A DNA stretch of 16,137 nucleotides from RBG-16-66-20 sp049651845 (GCA_049651845.1 JBASCW010000174.1:1-16137); one strand, 5' to 3'; counted from the first letter of the stretch, positions 1-6,308 are shown. Translations and numbers: made by a program. Notes: generated by a model from the sequence alone, not told the origin.

Positions 1-431
1 GCGGCGGGCACGGGCGCCGATGCGGCGGACTGCGGCGCGGCTGTCCCGCTCGCGAGGCGCTTGAGGGCGGCGCACACCGTTTCCGCGAGCGCGGGATCGG
101 CCTTGCCGTCGCCGCGATGCCCGGCCAGCTGACCGGTGATCACGTCGCGCGCCTTCAGGAACACGTCCACCATCTCCGAGGTCAGCGCAAGCTCGCTCTT
201 GCGCAGGCGATCGAGCAGCGACTCCAGCACATGGGTCACCTCGGTCATGTCGGTGAAGCCGAAGGTGCTGGCGCCGCCCTTGATGGAATGCGCGACGCGG
301 AAGATCGCGTTCAGCTCCTCGATGTCCGGCGCCGCCAGGTCCACCTTGAGCAGCAGCGTCTCCATTTCCGCCAGCAGTTCCGCGCTCTCCTCGAAGAACA
401 CCTGGTAGAACTGGGTCATGTCCACGGTCAC
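1..431 (-). CDS. cheA: Chemotaxis histidine kinase CheA, N-terminal part (runs off the left edge)
   Basis: CheA is the cytoplasmic kinase that autophosphorylates in response to chemoreceptor arrays and passes phosphate to CheY and CheB. Only about 143 residues are in the window: the complete N-terminal Hpt (P1) domain and the start of an Ala/Pro-rich linker at the edge. Read on the minus strand, the protein begins MTVDMTQFYQ and contains AHSIKGGAST, with the phospho-accepting histidine at residue 48. I chose the GTG at 431 over the ATG at 419 because it puts this histidine at 48, as in E. coli CheA, and because AGGGG lies about 7 nt upstream of it. The upstream gene on the same strand is the PAS kinase ending at 559, 127 bp away. 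The kinase core, dimerisation and CheW-binding domains lie outside the window, so they are not verified. Confidence 0.95.
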   Translation of the reverse strand, partial: MTVDMTQFYQVFFEESAELLAEMETLLLKVDLAAPDIEELNAIFRVAHSIKGGASTFGFTDMTEVTHVLESLLDRLRKSELALTSEMVDVFLKARDVITGQLAGHRGDGKADPALAETVCAALKRLASGTAAPQSAASAPVPA

Positions 432-529
432 GATTCACCCCTGCGCGCGCGCCATCATGCATGGCACTCTAGCCGCGGCGGCGCCCGTTCCAGGCCCCGA
501 ATACGGGGGTAAATCCGGTGCAGTTTCGC

Positions 530-550
530 CGCGCGCCAGGGCGGCGCGCG
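530..550. other. GC-rich hairpin between PAS kinase and cheA
   Basis: A perfect 8-bp inverted repeat (arms 530-537 and 543-550) closes a 5-nt loop, just downstream of the stop codon of the PAS kinase on the minus strand. No T tract follows on either strand, so it is not a standard intrinsic terminator. It could slow or attenuate transcription into cheA, stabilise the mRNA end, or be a chance result of high GC. The rest of the 127-bp gap (432-558) shows a 5-bp CCCCG/CGGGG stem at 495-508 and the cheA ribosome binding site, and no convincing promoter. Confidence 0.25.
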
Positions 551-558
551 AGCGCCGC

Positions 559-1917
559 TCAGCGCGTGGCGGGGGTGCCGGCCTGGGCCGGCAGGGTGAA
601 GTAGAAAGCGGCGCCCAGGCCGGGCGACGCCTCGGCCCAGACCGCGCCGCCGTGCCGGTGGATGATCCGCTCGACGGTGGCGAGGCCGACGCCGGCGCCC
701 TCGAATTCGCTCGCCGAGTGCAGGCGCTGGAACACCTTGAACAGCTTGCCGGCGTAGCTCATGTCGAAACCGGTGCCGTTGTCGCGGACGAAGAACGCGC
801 GCCCCCGGCCGGTCTGCGCCTCGCCGACCTCGATGCGCGCCCGCCCGACGCCGGAGGTGAACTTCCATGCATTGCCGAGCAGGTTCCGCAGAGCGATCTT
901 CAGCAGGCCGGCATCCCCTTGCGCCGGCAGCGCATCGGGCACGACCACCTCGGCCGAACGGGCGGGGTCCGCGCCGGCGAGCTCGGCCATCAGTTCGTGC
1001 GAGAGCGCCGCGATGTCCACATCCGCCGGCGTCAGCGGTTGGCGGGTGAGACGCGACAGCTGCAGCAGGCCGTCGATCATCTCCCCCATGCGCGTGGCCG
1101 CGGCGAGTACGCGCTGCAGGTTTTCCAGTCCGTCCGCGGGCAGCCGGCCACCGTGATCCGCGAGCAGCATCTTCCCGAAGCCCTGGATCGCGCGCAGGGG
1201 CGCCCGCAGGTCGTGCGCCACGGCGTAGGAAAACGACTCCAGTTCCCGGTTCGCGCGCTCGAACTTCGAGCCGTGCTCGGCGATGCGCGCTTCGAGTTCC
1301 GCGTTGAGCCTGGCCAGCGCCGATTGCGCGCGCATGCGCCCGGTGATGTCGGTCACGCTGGTCAGCACGCAGGCTTCGCCGCCGAAGCTCACGCTTCGGC
1401 TGGCGACCAGCGCCCAGACCGGATCGCCGGCGGCATTCCTCAGCCGCATCGGCGCGTCCCCGGCGCCGGTGTCCGGGATGAAGGCATACCGGGAATCCGG
1501 CGCCCTGCCGACGCCGCAGATGGACTCCAGCGTTTGCGGCACCAGCCCGTCCGGCCCGAGGGGCCCGAACAGCCGGGCCGCAGCCACGTTGAACATGATG
1601 GCGATGGAGTCCGACCGCCGCCAGAGCAGCTGCGGGGTCGGGGAGATGTCGAACAACTGCCGGAAAGCGCTGTCGCTCTGCCCCGGCAGCCCCTCGGCGC
1701 GCCTGCGGCGGCCCGGCTTCCTCGGGCGAAACGGCTGTTCTCCGATCAGCGCGTCGCGCCTGCTGATCGCCTGTTTGCTGAGCGCGCCGATGAAAGGGGC
1801 GGGCAGCTCGCGCTGCGGCACCGGCTGCGGTTTCAAACGAGGTTTCGAGTGGCTCATGTTCGGTTCGAGCGTTCGGGCAGCTTCAGGCCAAGTCCGGACC
1901 GGCGAGCCGACAATCAT
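559..1917 (-). CDS. Soluble PAS-domain sensor histidine kinase
   Basis: The 452-residue protein has no membrane segment or signal peptide, so it should sense in the cytoplasm. A basic, proline-rich N-terminal stretch (about 1-80) is followed by a PAS-like domain (about 84-195). A helical linker with the phospho-acceptor helix comes next (H235 in YAVAHDLRAPLRAI). The ATP-binding domain then shows an N box (N349, LLGNAWKF), a G1 box (D379, RDNGTGF), an F box (LFKVFQRLH) and a G2 box (GAGVGLATV). The kinase half resembles the HisKA/HATPase_c class common in phytochrome-like and PAS kinases. No receiver domain is fused. It lies 47 bp after cheY and 127 bp before cheA on the same strand, so CheY is an obvious candidate partner, but that is inference. 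Start choice is uncertain: ATG 1917 has a poor ribosome site within an inverted repeat, and ATG 1857 (MSHSKP) would also give a complete PAS-kinase. Confidence 0.88.
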   Translation of the reverse strand: MIVGSPVRTWPEAARTLEPNMSHSKPRLKPQPVPQRELPAPFIGALSKQAISRRDALIGEQPFRPRKPGRRRRAEGLPGQSDSAFRQLFDISPTPQLLWRRSDSIAIMFNVAAARLFGPLGPDGLVPQTLESICGVGRAPDSRYAFIPDTGAGDAPMRLRNAAGDPVWALVASRSVSFGGEACVLTSVTDITGRMRAQSALARLNAELEARIAEHGSKFERANRELESFSYAVAHDLRAPLRAIQGFGKMLLADHGGRLPADGLENLQRVLAAATRMGEMIDGLLQLSRLTRQPLTPADVDIAALSHELMAELAGADPARSAEVVVPDALPAQGDAGLLKIALRNLLGNAWKFTSGVGRARIEVGEAQTGRGRAFFVRDNGTGFDMSYAGKLFKVFQRLHSASEFEGAGVGLATVERIIHRHGGAVWAEASPGLGAAFYFTLPAQAGTPATR

Positions 1918-1934
1918 TCATTGTCCGACCGGAC
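1892..1934. repeat. Imperfect dyad centred on the start codon of the PAS kinase
   Basis: Perfect 6-bp arms GACAAT (1909-1914) and ATTGTC (1920-1925) flank a 5-nt centre that contains the ATG at 1917. An outer pair, GTCCGG (1892-1897) and CCGGAC (1929-1934), extends the symmetry. In the mRNA this could fold and hide the start codon; as DNA it could be an operator. A second, out-of-frame ATG at 1921 opens a 12-codon reading frame ending at 1883. Chance symmetry in GC-rich sequence is also possible. Confidence 0.3.
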
Positions 1935-1964
1935 GAATTCCTGCGGATTGTTTCACAGTCCCGC

Positions 1965-2330
1965 TTATCCGAGAACCTTGTTAACGACTTCGAGCAGCCT
2001 CTGGGGATTGAAGGGCTTGACCAGCCAGCCGGTCGCCCCGGCCGCCTTGCCTTGCGCCTTCATCGCGTCGCCGGATTCGGTGGTGAGCACCAGGATCGGG
2101 GTGGCCCGGTACTGCGGCAGCCCGCGCAGCGCCTTCACGAGCGAGATGCCGTCCATGCGCGGCATGTTCTGGTCGGTGAGCACAAGGTTGACCGGCCGCG
2201 CCCTGGCCTTTTCCAGCCCGTCCGCCCCATCCACCGCCTCGACCACCGCGAAACCGGCGCTCTTGAGGGTGTAGGCGACCATCTGGCGGATGGAAGCGGA
2301 ATCATCTACGGTCAGGATGGTCTTGGTCAC
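1965..2330 (-). CDS. cheY: CheY-type single-domain response regulator
   Basis: This is a 121-residue stand-alone receiver domain with no output domain, the size and form of CheY, which when phosphorylated binds the flagellar switch and changes rotation. The acidic pair D9/D10, phospho-acceptor D53 (in TDQNMPRMDG), switch residue T83 (LTTES) and conserved lysine K105 (KPF) are all present. The GTG start at 2330 is set by its 4-nt GTGA overlap with the stop of the upstream CheZ-like gene and by the AGGGAG about 8 nt before it; the open frame continues upstream but that part overlaps the previous gene. A short gap leads to the PAS kinase, then cheA. Family membership is certain; that it is the motor-binding CheY, rather than a second receiver acting as a phosphate sink, is inferred from its place next to cheA. 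Confidence 0.92.
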   Translation of the reverse strand: MTKTILTVDDSASIRQMVAYTLKSAGFAVVEAVDGADGLEKARARPVNLVLTDQNMPRMDGISLVKALRGLPQYRATPILVLTTESGDAMKAQGKAAGATGWLVKPFNPQRLLEVVNKVLG

Positions 2331-2695
2331 GGCTGGTCTCCCTGGAACAGTTCGATGCTGCCTTCGTCGAGATCGTGCTGCCGAACGGGTTGGCGCAGAT
2401 TTCTGGCGGGTGCGGCCTCCGCGCAGCCGGTCAGCCTGTCCCTGATGTGTGCGATCAACTGGGAGGCGAGGTCCTGGAACTGCAGCGCGGTCGCGGCCCG
2501 CTCCAGGGGGACCGCAAGTTCCCCCTGCCCGGCGCACCGAGCGGCCACTTCGCCGAAGCTCTCGACCAGCGTGGCGACCGCGTCCGCGAGCAGCGCATCC
2601 AGCCGCGCCAGGTCCGCGCGCGCGGCGTCGATCTCGACCGACAGGGCCTTCCCCCGTGTGCTAGCATTTGCGTCGCTCTTCGACACCACTTTCAT
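2327..2695 (-). CDS. Small helical protein with CheZ-like DxxxQ motif
   Basis: The 122-residue product begins MKVVSKSDAN at ATG 2695, with AGAGCGG-type purines just upstream. Residues 15-60 are rich in Ala, Leu and charged residues and look like one long helix. Residues 63-88 contain ALQFQDLASQLIAHI. That segment resembles the catalytic helix of the CheY-P phosphatase CheZ (E. coli FQDLTGQVI), with D75 and Q79 matching the CheZ aspartate and glutamine (D143 and Q147 in E. coli). The tail (about 95-122) is polar. Full CheZ is about 210 residues and also has a C-terminal CheY-binding peptide, which I cannot recognise here. The stop overlaps the cheY start by 4 nt, so the two are probably made together, as expected for a phosphatase of the neighbouring CheY. 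The function is inferred; similar short motifs also occur in other proteins of chemotaxis clusters. Confidence 0.7.
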   Translation of the reverse strand: MKVVSKSDANASTRGKALSVEIDAARADLARLDALLADAVATLVESFGEVAARCAGQGELAVPLERAATALQFQDLASQLIAHIRDRLTGCAEAAPARNLRQPVRQHDLDEGSIELFQGDQP

Positions 2696-2861
2696 TCCGC
2701 TCTTGTGCCGGCGTCCGATGCAGCGATTATCTGGAAGCATATCGGCGTGAATTCCCCGGAACAAAGGAGTATTTCGGCGCCAGCTCGCCGCATGGCGCGG
2801 CGCGGCACCGAGGGACACTGCCGTTGCAGGCTGCTGCCCGGGCGGGCGCGGCCGCCTTTCC
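2696..2861. promoter_or_regulatory. Divergent intergenic region between chemotaxis genes and receiver-kinase gene
   Basis: This 166-bp stretch is the largest gap in the window and must carry promoters for both directions unless they lie inside genes. It is less GC-rich at 2720-2775 than the surrounding DNA. On the minus strand a FliA-like -10 sits at 2739-2746. On the plus strand TTGTGC (2703-2708) followed 16 bp later by GATTAT (2725-2730) is a weak sigma70-like pair. A strong Shine-Dalgarno (AAAGGAG, 2763-2769) has no ATG, GTG or TTG at a usable distance. An ATG at 2792 opens a 28-codon frame ending at 2878, overlapping the kinase start. None of these is proven. Confidence 0.5.
2739..2746 (-). 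promoter_or_regulatory. Candidate sigma28 (FliA) -10 element for the chemotaxis operon
   Basis: Minus-strand GCCGATAT matches the FliA -10 consensus GCCGATAA at 7 of 8 positions and lies 44 bp ahead of the CheZ-like start, a normal distance for a promoter. The sequence 15 bp further upstream reads TTTG rather than the expected TAAA, so the -35 half is poor. Chemotaxis genes are typical FliA targets, which raises the prior. Confidence 0.35.
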
Positions 2862-4013
2862 ATGTCGATCGCCAGTAGCCCTTCACCGGCCGTGCTGCAA
2901 AGCGCGGAGGCCCCGCCGTACGCGTGGCGGCCGCTGCGCGCGCTGATCGTCGAGGATGAAGTCGCCGACTTCGAGCTGGTCATGGGGCTTCTGGCGCGCG
3001 CCGGCTGGGCGGTCGAAGCCGAGCGCGTCGACAGCCGCCCCGCGATGCGCCTTGCGCTCGCTTCGCGCCCCTGGGACGTGGTGATCGCCGATCACAGCCT
3101 GCCTCAGTTCTCGGGCGCGGAGGCGCTGCAGCTCGCCAAGGAGTCGGGCGTCGAGGCGCCGTTCATTCTCATGTCCGGGTCGATCGGCGAGGACGCTGCG
3201 GTCGCGGCGCTGCATGCGGGCGCCGACGACTGCATCAACAAGGCAAGCCTGTCGCGCCTCGCGCACGCGGTGGACCGGAGCCTCGCGGCCGCGGAAGCGC
3301 GGCGCGAGCGCCGGCGCGCGGAAAGCGCCCTGCGCGACAGCCTCGAGCAGTTGAGGGCGCTCTCGGTGCACATGGACAAGGCGATCGAGGCGGAGCGCGC
3401 CGGATTCGCGCGCGAGTTGCACGATCAGGTCGGGGGAACGCTCACCGCGCTGCGCAGCGAGCTCGACGGCCTGCGCAAGCGCGTGGATGCGGATCCGGTG
3501 CTCGCGAAACGCGTGCAGAGCATGGACACCCTGATCGAGACGGCGATGAATGCCAGCATCTCGATGTCGAGGGCGCTCCATCCGAGCATGCTCGACCATG
3601 GCGTGTTCCCGGCGCTCGAGTGGCAAGCGCGCGAATTCGAGGAGCGCACCGGCACGATCTGCCGCGTCGCCTGCAACGACGAGGAGGCGGCGCTCGACAT
3701 CGAACAGTCGACGGCCCTGTATCGCGTCTTCCAGGAGGCGCTCACCAACGTCACCAAGCACGCCCGCGCCTCGCGCGTCGACGCCGAGCTGTTCATCAAC
3801 GCCTCCACCGTGACGCTCGAAGTGCGCGACGACGGCGCCGGGCTTGTGGACGGCGCCCTGCGCAAGCAGGAATCGTTCGGCATCCGGGGCATGATGGAGC
3901 GAGTGCGCGGCCTGGGCGGCTGGCTGGACGTCTCCGGACGCCCAGGCGAGGGCGCCACGGTGATGATCTCGGTTCCGCGGCGCAGGCCGAAGCCCGCAAA
4001 GGGCGACCGATGA
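2862..4013 (+). CDS. Receiver-domain sensor kinase (REC-HisKA_3-HATPase)
   Basis: This 383-residue cytoplasmic protein has its receiver domain first and its kinase second. The receiver (about 25-145) has IVEDE at 29-33, phospho-acceptor D77 (IADHSLP), S105 (MSGSIGED) and K127 (INKASL). A charged helical linker (145-180) leads to a HisKA_3 dimerisation helix with H187 (ARELHDQVGG). The NarX/DegS-type ATPase shows an N box at N296 (QEALTNVTKHA) and a G box (RDDGAG, 323-327). There is no membrane segment. The stop overlaps the ATG of the NarL-type regulator (ATGA), so the two form a cognate pair with translational coupling. Kinase activity is probably gated by phosphorylation of its own receiver by another kinase, or by phosphate back-flow; this is inference. 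The start at 2862 is the first in-frame start codon but has no good ribosome site; GTG 2892 is the alternative. Confidence 0.9.
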   Translation: MSIASSPSPAVLQSAEAPPYAWRPLRALIVEDEVADFELVMGLLARAGWAVEAERVDSRPAMRLALASRPWDVVIADHSLPQFSGAEALQLAKESGVEAPFILMSGSIGEDAAVAALHAGADDCINKASLSRLAHAVDRSLAAAEARRERRRAESALRDSLEQLRALSVHMDKAIEAERAGFARELHDQVGGTLTALRSELDGLRKRVDADPVLAKRVQSMDTLIETAMNASISMSRALHPSMLDHGVFPALEWQAREFEERTGTICRVACNDEEAALDIEQSTALYRVFQEALTNVTKHARASRVDAELFINASTVTLEVRDDGAGLVDGALRKQESFGIRGMMERVRGLGGWLDVSGRPGEGATVMISVPRRRPKPAKGDR

Positions 4014-4648
4014 TCCGCGTGCTGATCGCCGACGACCACCCGATGGTGCGCAAGGGCCTCGCGCAGATGGTCGCCGAGAGCGGAGACCTGGAATGCGCGG
4101 GCGAGGCCGAGAATTCGGTGTCGGTGTCGCGCATCCTGCGCCAGAAGCCGGTGGACGTGCTGCTGCTCGACCTCGAGATTCCGGGCAAGAACGGGCTGGA
4201 CATCCTCAAGGCGGTGCGGCGTAGCCACCCGAAGCTGCAGGTGCTGATGTTCAGCATGTACCCCGAAGAGCAGTACGCGGTGCGGGCGCTCAAGGCGGGA
4301 GCCGCCGGCTACCTCAACAAGAACACGCCGCCGCAGAAGATCATCGAGGCCATCCGTAGCGCCGCGCGCGGCCGCAAGTACATCTCGCCCGAACTCGCGC
4401 AGACCCTCGCCGCGCGCATTTCCGAGGACCTGGCCGACGGGCGACTCGCCCACGAGACCCTGTCGGACCGCGAGTTCCAGACGCTGCGCTGCATCGCGGC
4501 CGGCAAGAAACTCGCCGAGATCGCCGCGGAAATGTCGCTCTCGCCCAAGACGGTCAGCGTCTACCGCGCGCGCCTGCTCGAGAAGATGCAGCTGCGCAAC
4601 AACGCCGATCTCGCGCGCTACGCGATCCGCAACCGGCTGATCGAATAA
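4010..4648 (+). CDS. NarL/LuxR-family response regulator
   Basis: The 212-residue DNA-binding regulator has a receiver domain (1-120) with D8/D9 (IADDHP), phospho-acceptor D54 (LLLDLEIPG), S82 and K104 (LNKNT). A LuxR-type helix-turn-helix (about 148-208) follows, with LSDREFQTLRCIAAGKK and the recognition helix SPKTVSVYRARLLEKM. Length and order are typical of the NarL/UhpA/FixJ group. The start ATG overlaps the kinase stop by 4 nt and is preceded by AAAGGG, so the pair is almost surely co-translated and cognate. Its target genes cannot be read from the window; its position between chemotaxis and flagellar operons makes motility genes a reasonable guess only. It ends 7 bp from the stop of the convergent diguanylate cyclase gene. 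Confidence 0.95.
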   Translation: MIRVLIADDHPMVRKGLAQMVAESGDLECAGEAENSVSVSRILRQKPVDVLLLDLEIPGKNGLDILKAVRRSHPKLQVLMFSMYPEEQYAVRALKAGAAGYLNKNTPPQKIIEAIRSAARGRKYISPELAQTLAARISEDLADGRLAHETLSDREFQTLRCIAAGKKLAEIAAEMSLSPKTVSVYRARLLEKMQLRNNADLARYAIRNRLIE

Positions 4649-4655
4649 CCGTTCC

Positions 4656-6296
4656 TCAGCTCGCCGGCACCACGCGGTTCTTGCCGGTGCGCTTGGCCTC
4701 GTACAGCGCCGCGTCGGCGCGCTCGAGCAGGTCGTCGCGCGTCTCGTTCGCCTTGCGCTCGGCCACGCCGGCGCTGAACGTGATCAGTATCCGTTCCTGG
4801 TTGTGCATGAAGTAGTGGCGCGTCAGCTCGCGCTGCAGGCGCACCATCACGCTTACCGCCTCGTCGGCCGGCGTATGCGGCAGCAGCACCACGAACTCTT
4901 CCCCGCCGTAGCGCGCGATGATGTCGGAGGGGCGCAGCGCCTGGCGCACGACGTCGGCAAGATGTATCAGCGCGCGGTCGCCCGCCTGGTGGCCGAGACG
5001 GTCGTTCAACTGCTTGAAGTTGTCCAGATCGAGCACCGACAGGCACAGCGGCGTCTGCTGGCGCTCGGACCGCGCGGCCTCGGCGCCCCAGGCCTCGTCG
5101 AGCCCGCGGCGGTTGAGCGTCCGGGTGAGCTGGTCCTCGCGCACCTGCCCGCTCATCGCCTCGAGCTCCTGCTCGAGCTGGCGGATGCGGTTTTCGTGCT
5201 CGCTGACCAGCCGGCGCGCCGCGAGCAGCTCCTCGTGCGCGCGCGCCACGTCGGCCTGCATGCCTCGCGTCTGCCGGACCAGCTCCTCAACCAGGCCGCC
5301 GAGCTGGGCGATGTCGTCGGTCTCGGCGATGCGCTGCGCGTAGCCGGCCATGCGCTCGTGAAAAAATCCGGTCGAGGAACTGACCGCGGCGAGCCGGTCG
5401 ACGAACACCGCCACCATGTCCTTTAGCGCGCTCTTGGTCTGGTCGAGGCTCGCCTTGCGGCTGCCCTGCCGGATCACCAGGTCGCGGAAGCCGCGCTCGG
5501 CTTCACGCAGCATGTCCTTGCCGAGCGGCTCGGCGAGCAGCGCCTGCACCGCGCTCACCTGCCCCTTCATCCAGCGGTCGTCGCCGACCAGTTCGGCCAC
5601 GTTGTCCGTGAGCAGCCGCAGCAGCCCGAGCAGGCCGCGCAGCAATTCGTTGATGTCCTCGCCCGCCAGCTCGACGCGCATGAAGAAGCGTTTCAGCTTC
5701 GCGGTGAGGTCGGGGCCCTGCAGCGTGCCGCGCGCAAGCGCCGCCAGTTCGCGCGCCTCCTCCTGCAGCGCGGGGGCGTGCCCGAGCCGCTCGAGCACCG
5801 CGTATTCGAGGGTCCGCGCCAGCGCTTCGCGCATCGCTCGCACCTGTTCGCCGTCCGCGCCCGCCCGCTTCTCCGCATGCTTTGCCGCACGCGCCTCGTG
5901 CTGCTTCTCCCCCGGCTTCGCTGCGGCCGCTTCGGCCGCTGGCGCCTCGATGTGGGCGCCATCCTCGCCCCGCTCGCGCCACCCTTTCACCAGGCCCGAC
6001 AGCTTGTCGTGCAGCCGCTCGCCGTCCTTGCCGAAGGAGCCGAGCACGCGCTCGAGCGACTCGCGCTTCTTCGCGGTGGTGAGGCCGGCCTGGCGCCGGT
6101 CCCACTGCTGCAGCGTTTCGCGGATCAGCTCGCCCCAGCCGGCGTCGCGCCGGCGCTCCGGCCGCACGCCGCGCAGCTCGTCGTAGAGCCGGGTGTAGTT
6201 GTCCGGCGAAGGCGCGAGCTTGCGCAGTGCGAGCTGGCGGATCGTTTCGCGCGCGATCTCGGACGGCGCGGAGGCCGCGTTCAGCGCGGGCGGCAT
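4656..6296 (-). CDS. GGDEF diguanylate cyclase, last gene of the flg operon
   Basis: The 546-residue protein should make c-di-GMP from two GTP. Its C-terminal GGDEF domain (about 385-546) has the GGEEF signature at 464-468, metal-site D423/D425 in LDLDNF, the guanine-site pattern NDRLGHQAGD, and an inhibitory RxxD (R455-D458) exactly five residues before GGEEF, so product feedback is expected. No EAL domain is present. The N-terminal 380 residues lack membrane segments. They start with a helical block (10-110, including APSPDNYTRLYDEL), then an Ala/Lys/Glu-rich linker (about 115-150), a second helical block (150-330) and a coiled coil (335-385) leading into the catalytic domain, as is common for dimeric cyclases. 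I do not recognise the sensory part. The gene starts 12 bp after the flgL stop with only a weak ribosome site, so it is probably transcribed with the flagellar genes. Activity is inferred from intact motifs. Confidence 0.93.
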   Translation of the reverse strand: MPPALNAASAPSEIARETIRQLALRKLAPSPDNYTRLYDELRGVRPERRRDAGWGELIRETLQQWDRRQAGLTTAKKRESLERVLGSFGKDGERLHDKLSGLVKGWRERGEDGAHIEAPAAEAAAAKPGEKQHEARAAKHAEKRAGADGEQVRAMREALARTLEYAVLERLGHAPALQEEARELAALARGTLQGPDLTAKLKRFFMRVELAGEDINELLRGLLGLLRLLTDNVAELVGDDRWMKGQVSAVQALLAEPLGKDMLREAERGFRDLVIRQGSRKASLDQTKSALKDMVAVFVDRLAAVSSSTGFFHERMAGYAQRIAETDDIAQLGGLVEELVRQTRGMQADVARAHEELLAARRLVSEHENRIRQLEQELEAMSGQVREDQLTRTLNRRGLDEAWGAEAARSERQQTPLCLSVLDLDNFKQLNDRLGHQAGDRALIHLADVVRQALRPSDIIARYGGEEFVVLLPHTPADEAVSVMVRLQRELTRHYFMHNQERILITFSAGVAERKANETRDDLLERADAALYEAKRTGKNRVVPAS

Positions 6297-6308
6297 GTCC
6301 AGAGGACC

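Noticed and set aside
451..465. GCCAT/ATGGC inverted repeat before cheA
   Set aside because: Five-bp arms around a CATGCATG palindrome are expected by chance, with no supporting context.
418..2274. 618-codon plus-strand open frame opposite the PAS kinase and cheY
   Set aside because: It is antisense to two genes with clear catalytic motifs, its translation is Arg/Gly/Pro-rich with no recognisable domain, and long antisense frames are usual at this GC content.
2331..2537. Upstream in-frame extension of cheY
   Set aside because: The extra residues are Arg/Pro-rich and overlap the CheZ-like gene in another frame; the GTG at 2330 gives a normal 121-residue CheY with a good ribosome site.
2703..2730. 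Sigma70-type promoter TTGTGC/GATTAT for the receiver-kinase gene
   Set aside because: Only 3 and 4 of 6 positions match and the leader would be about 125 nt; kept as a mention in the divergent region, not as a separate feature.
2696..2983. N-terminal extension of the CheZ-like protein to 218 residues
   Set aside because: The extension crosses the divergent region and the start of the plus-strand kinase, is of low complexity, and ATG 2695 has a better context.
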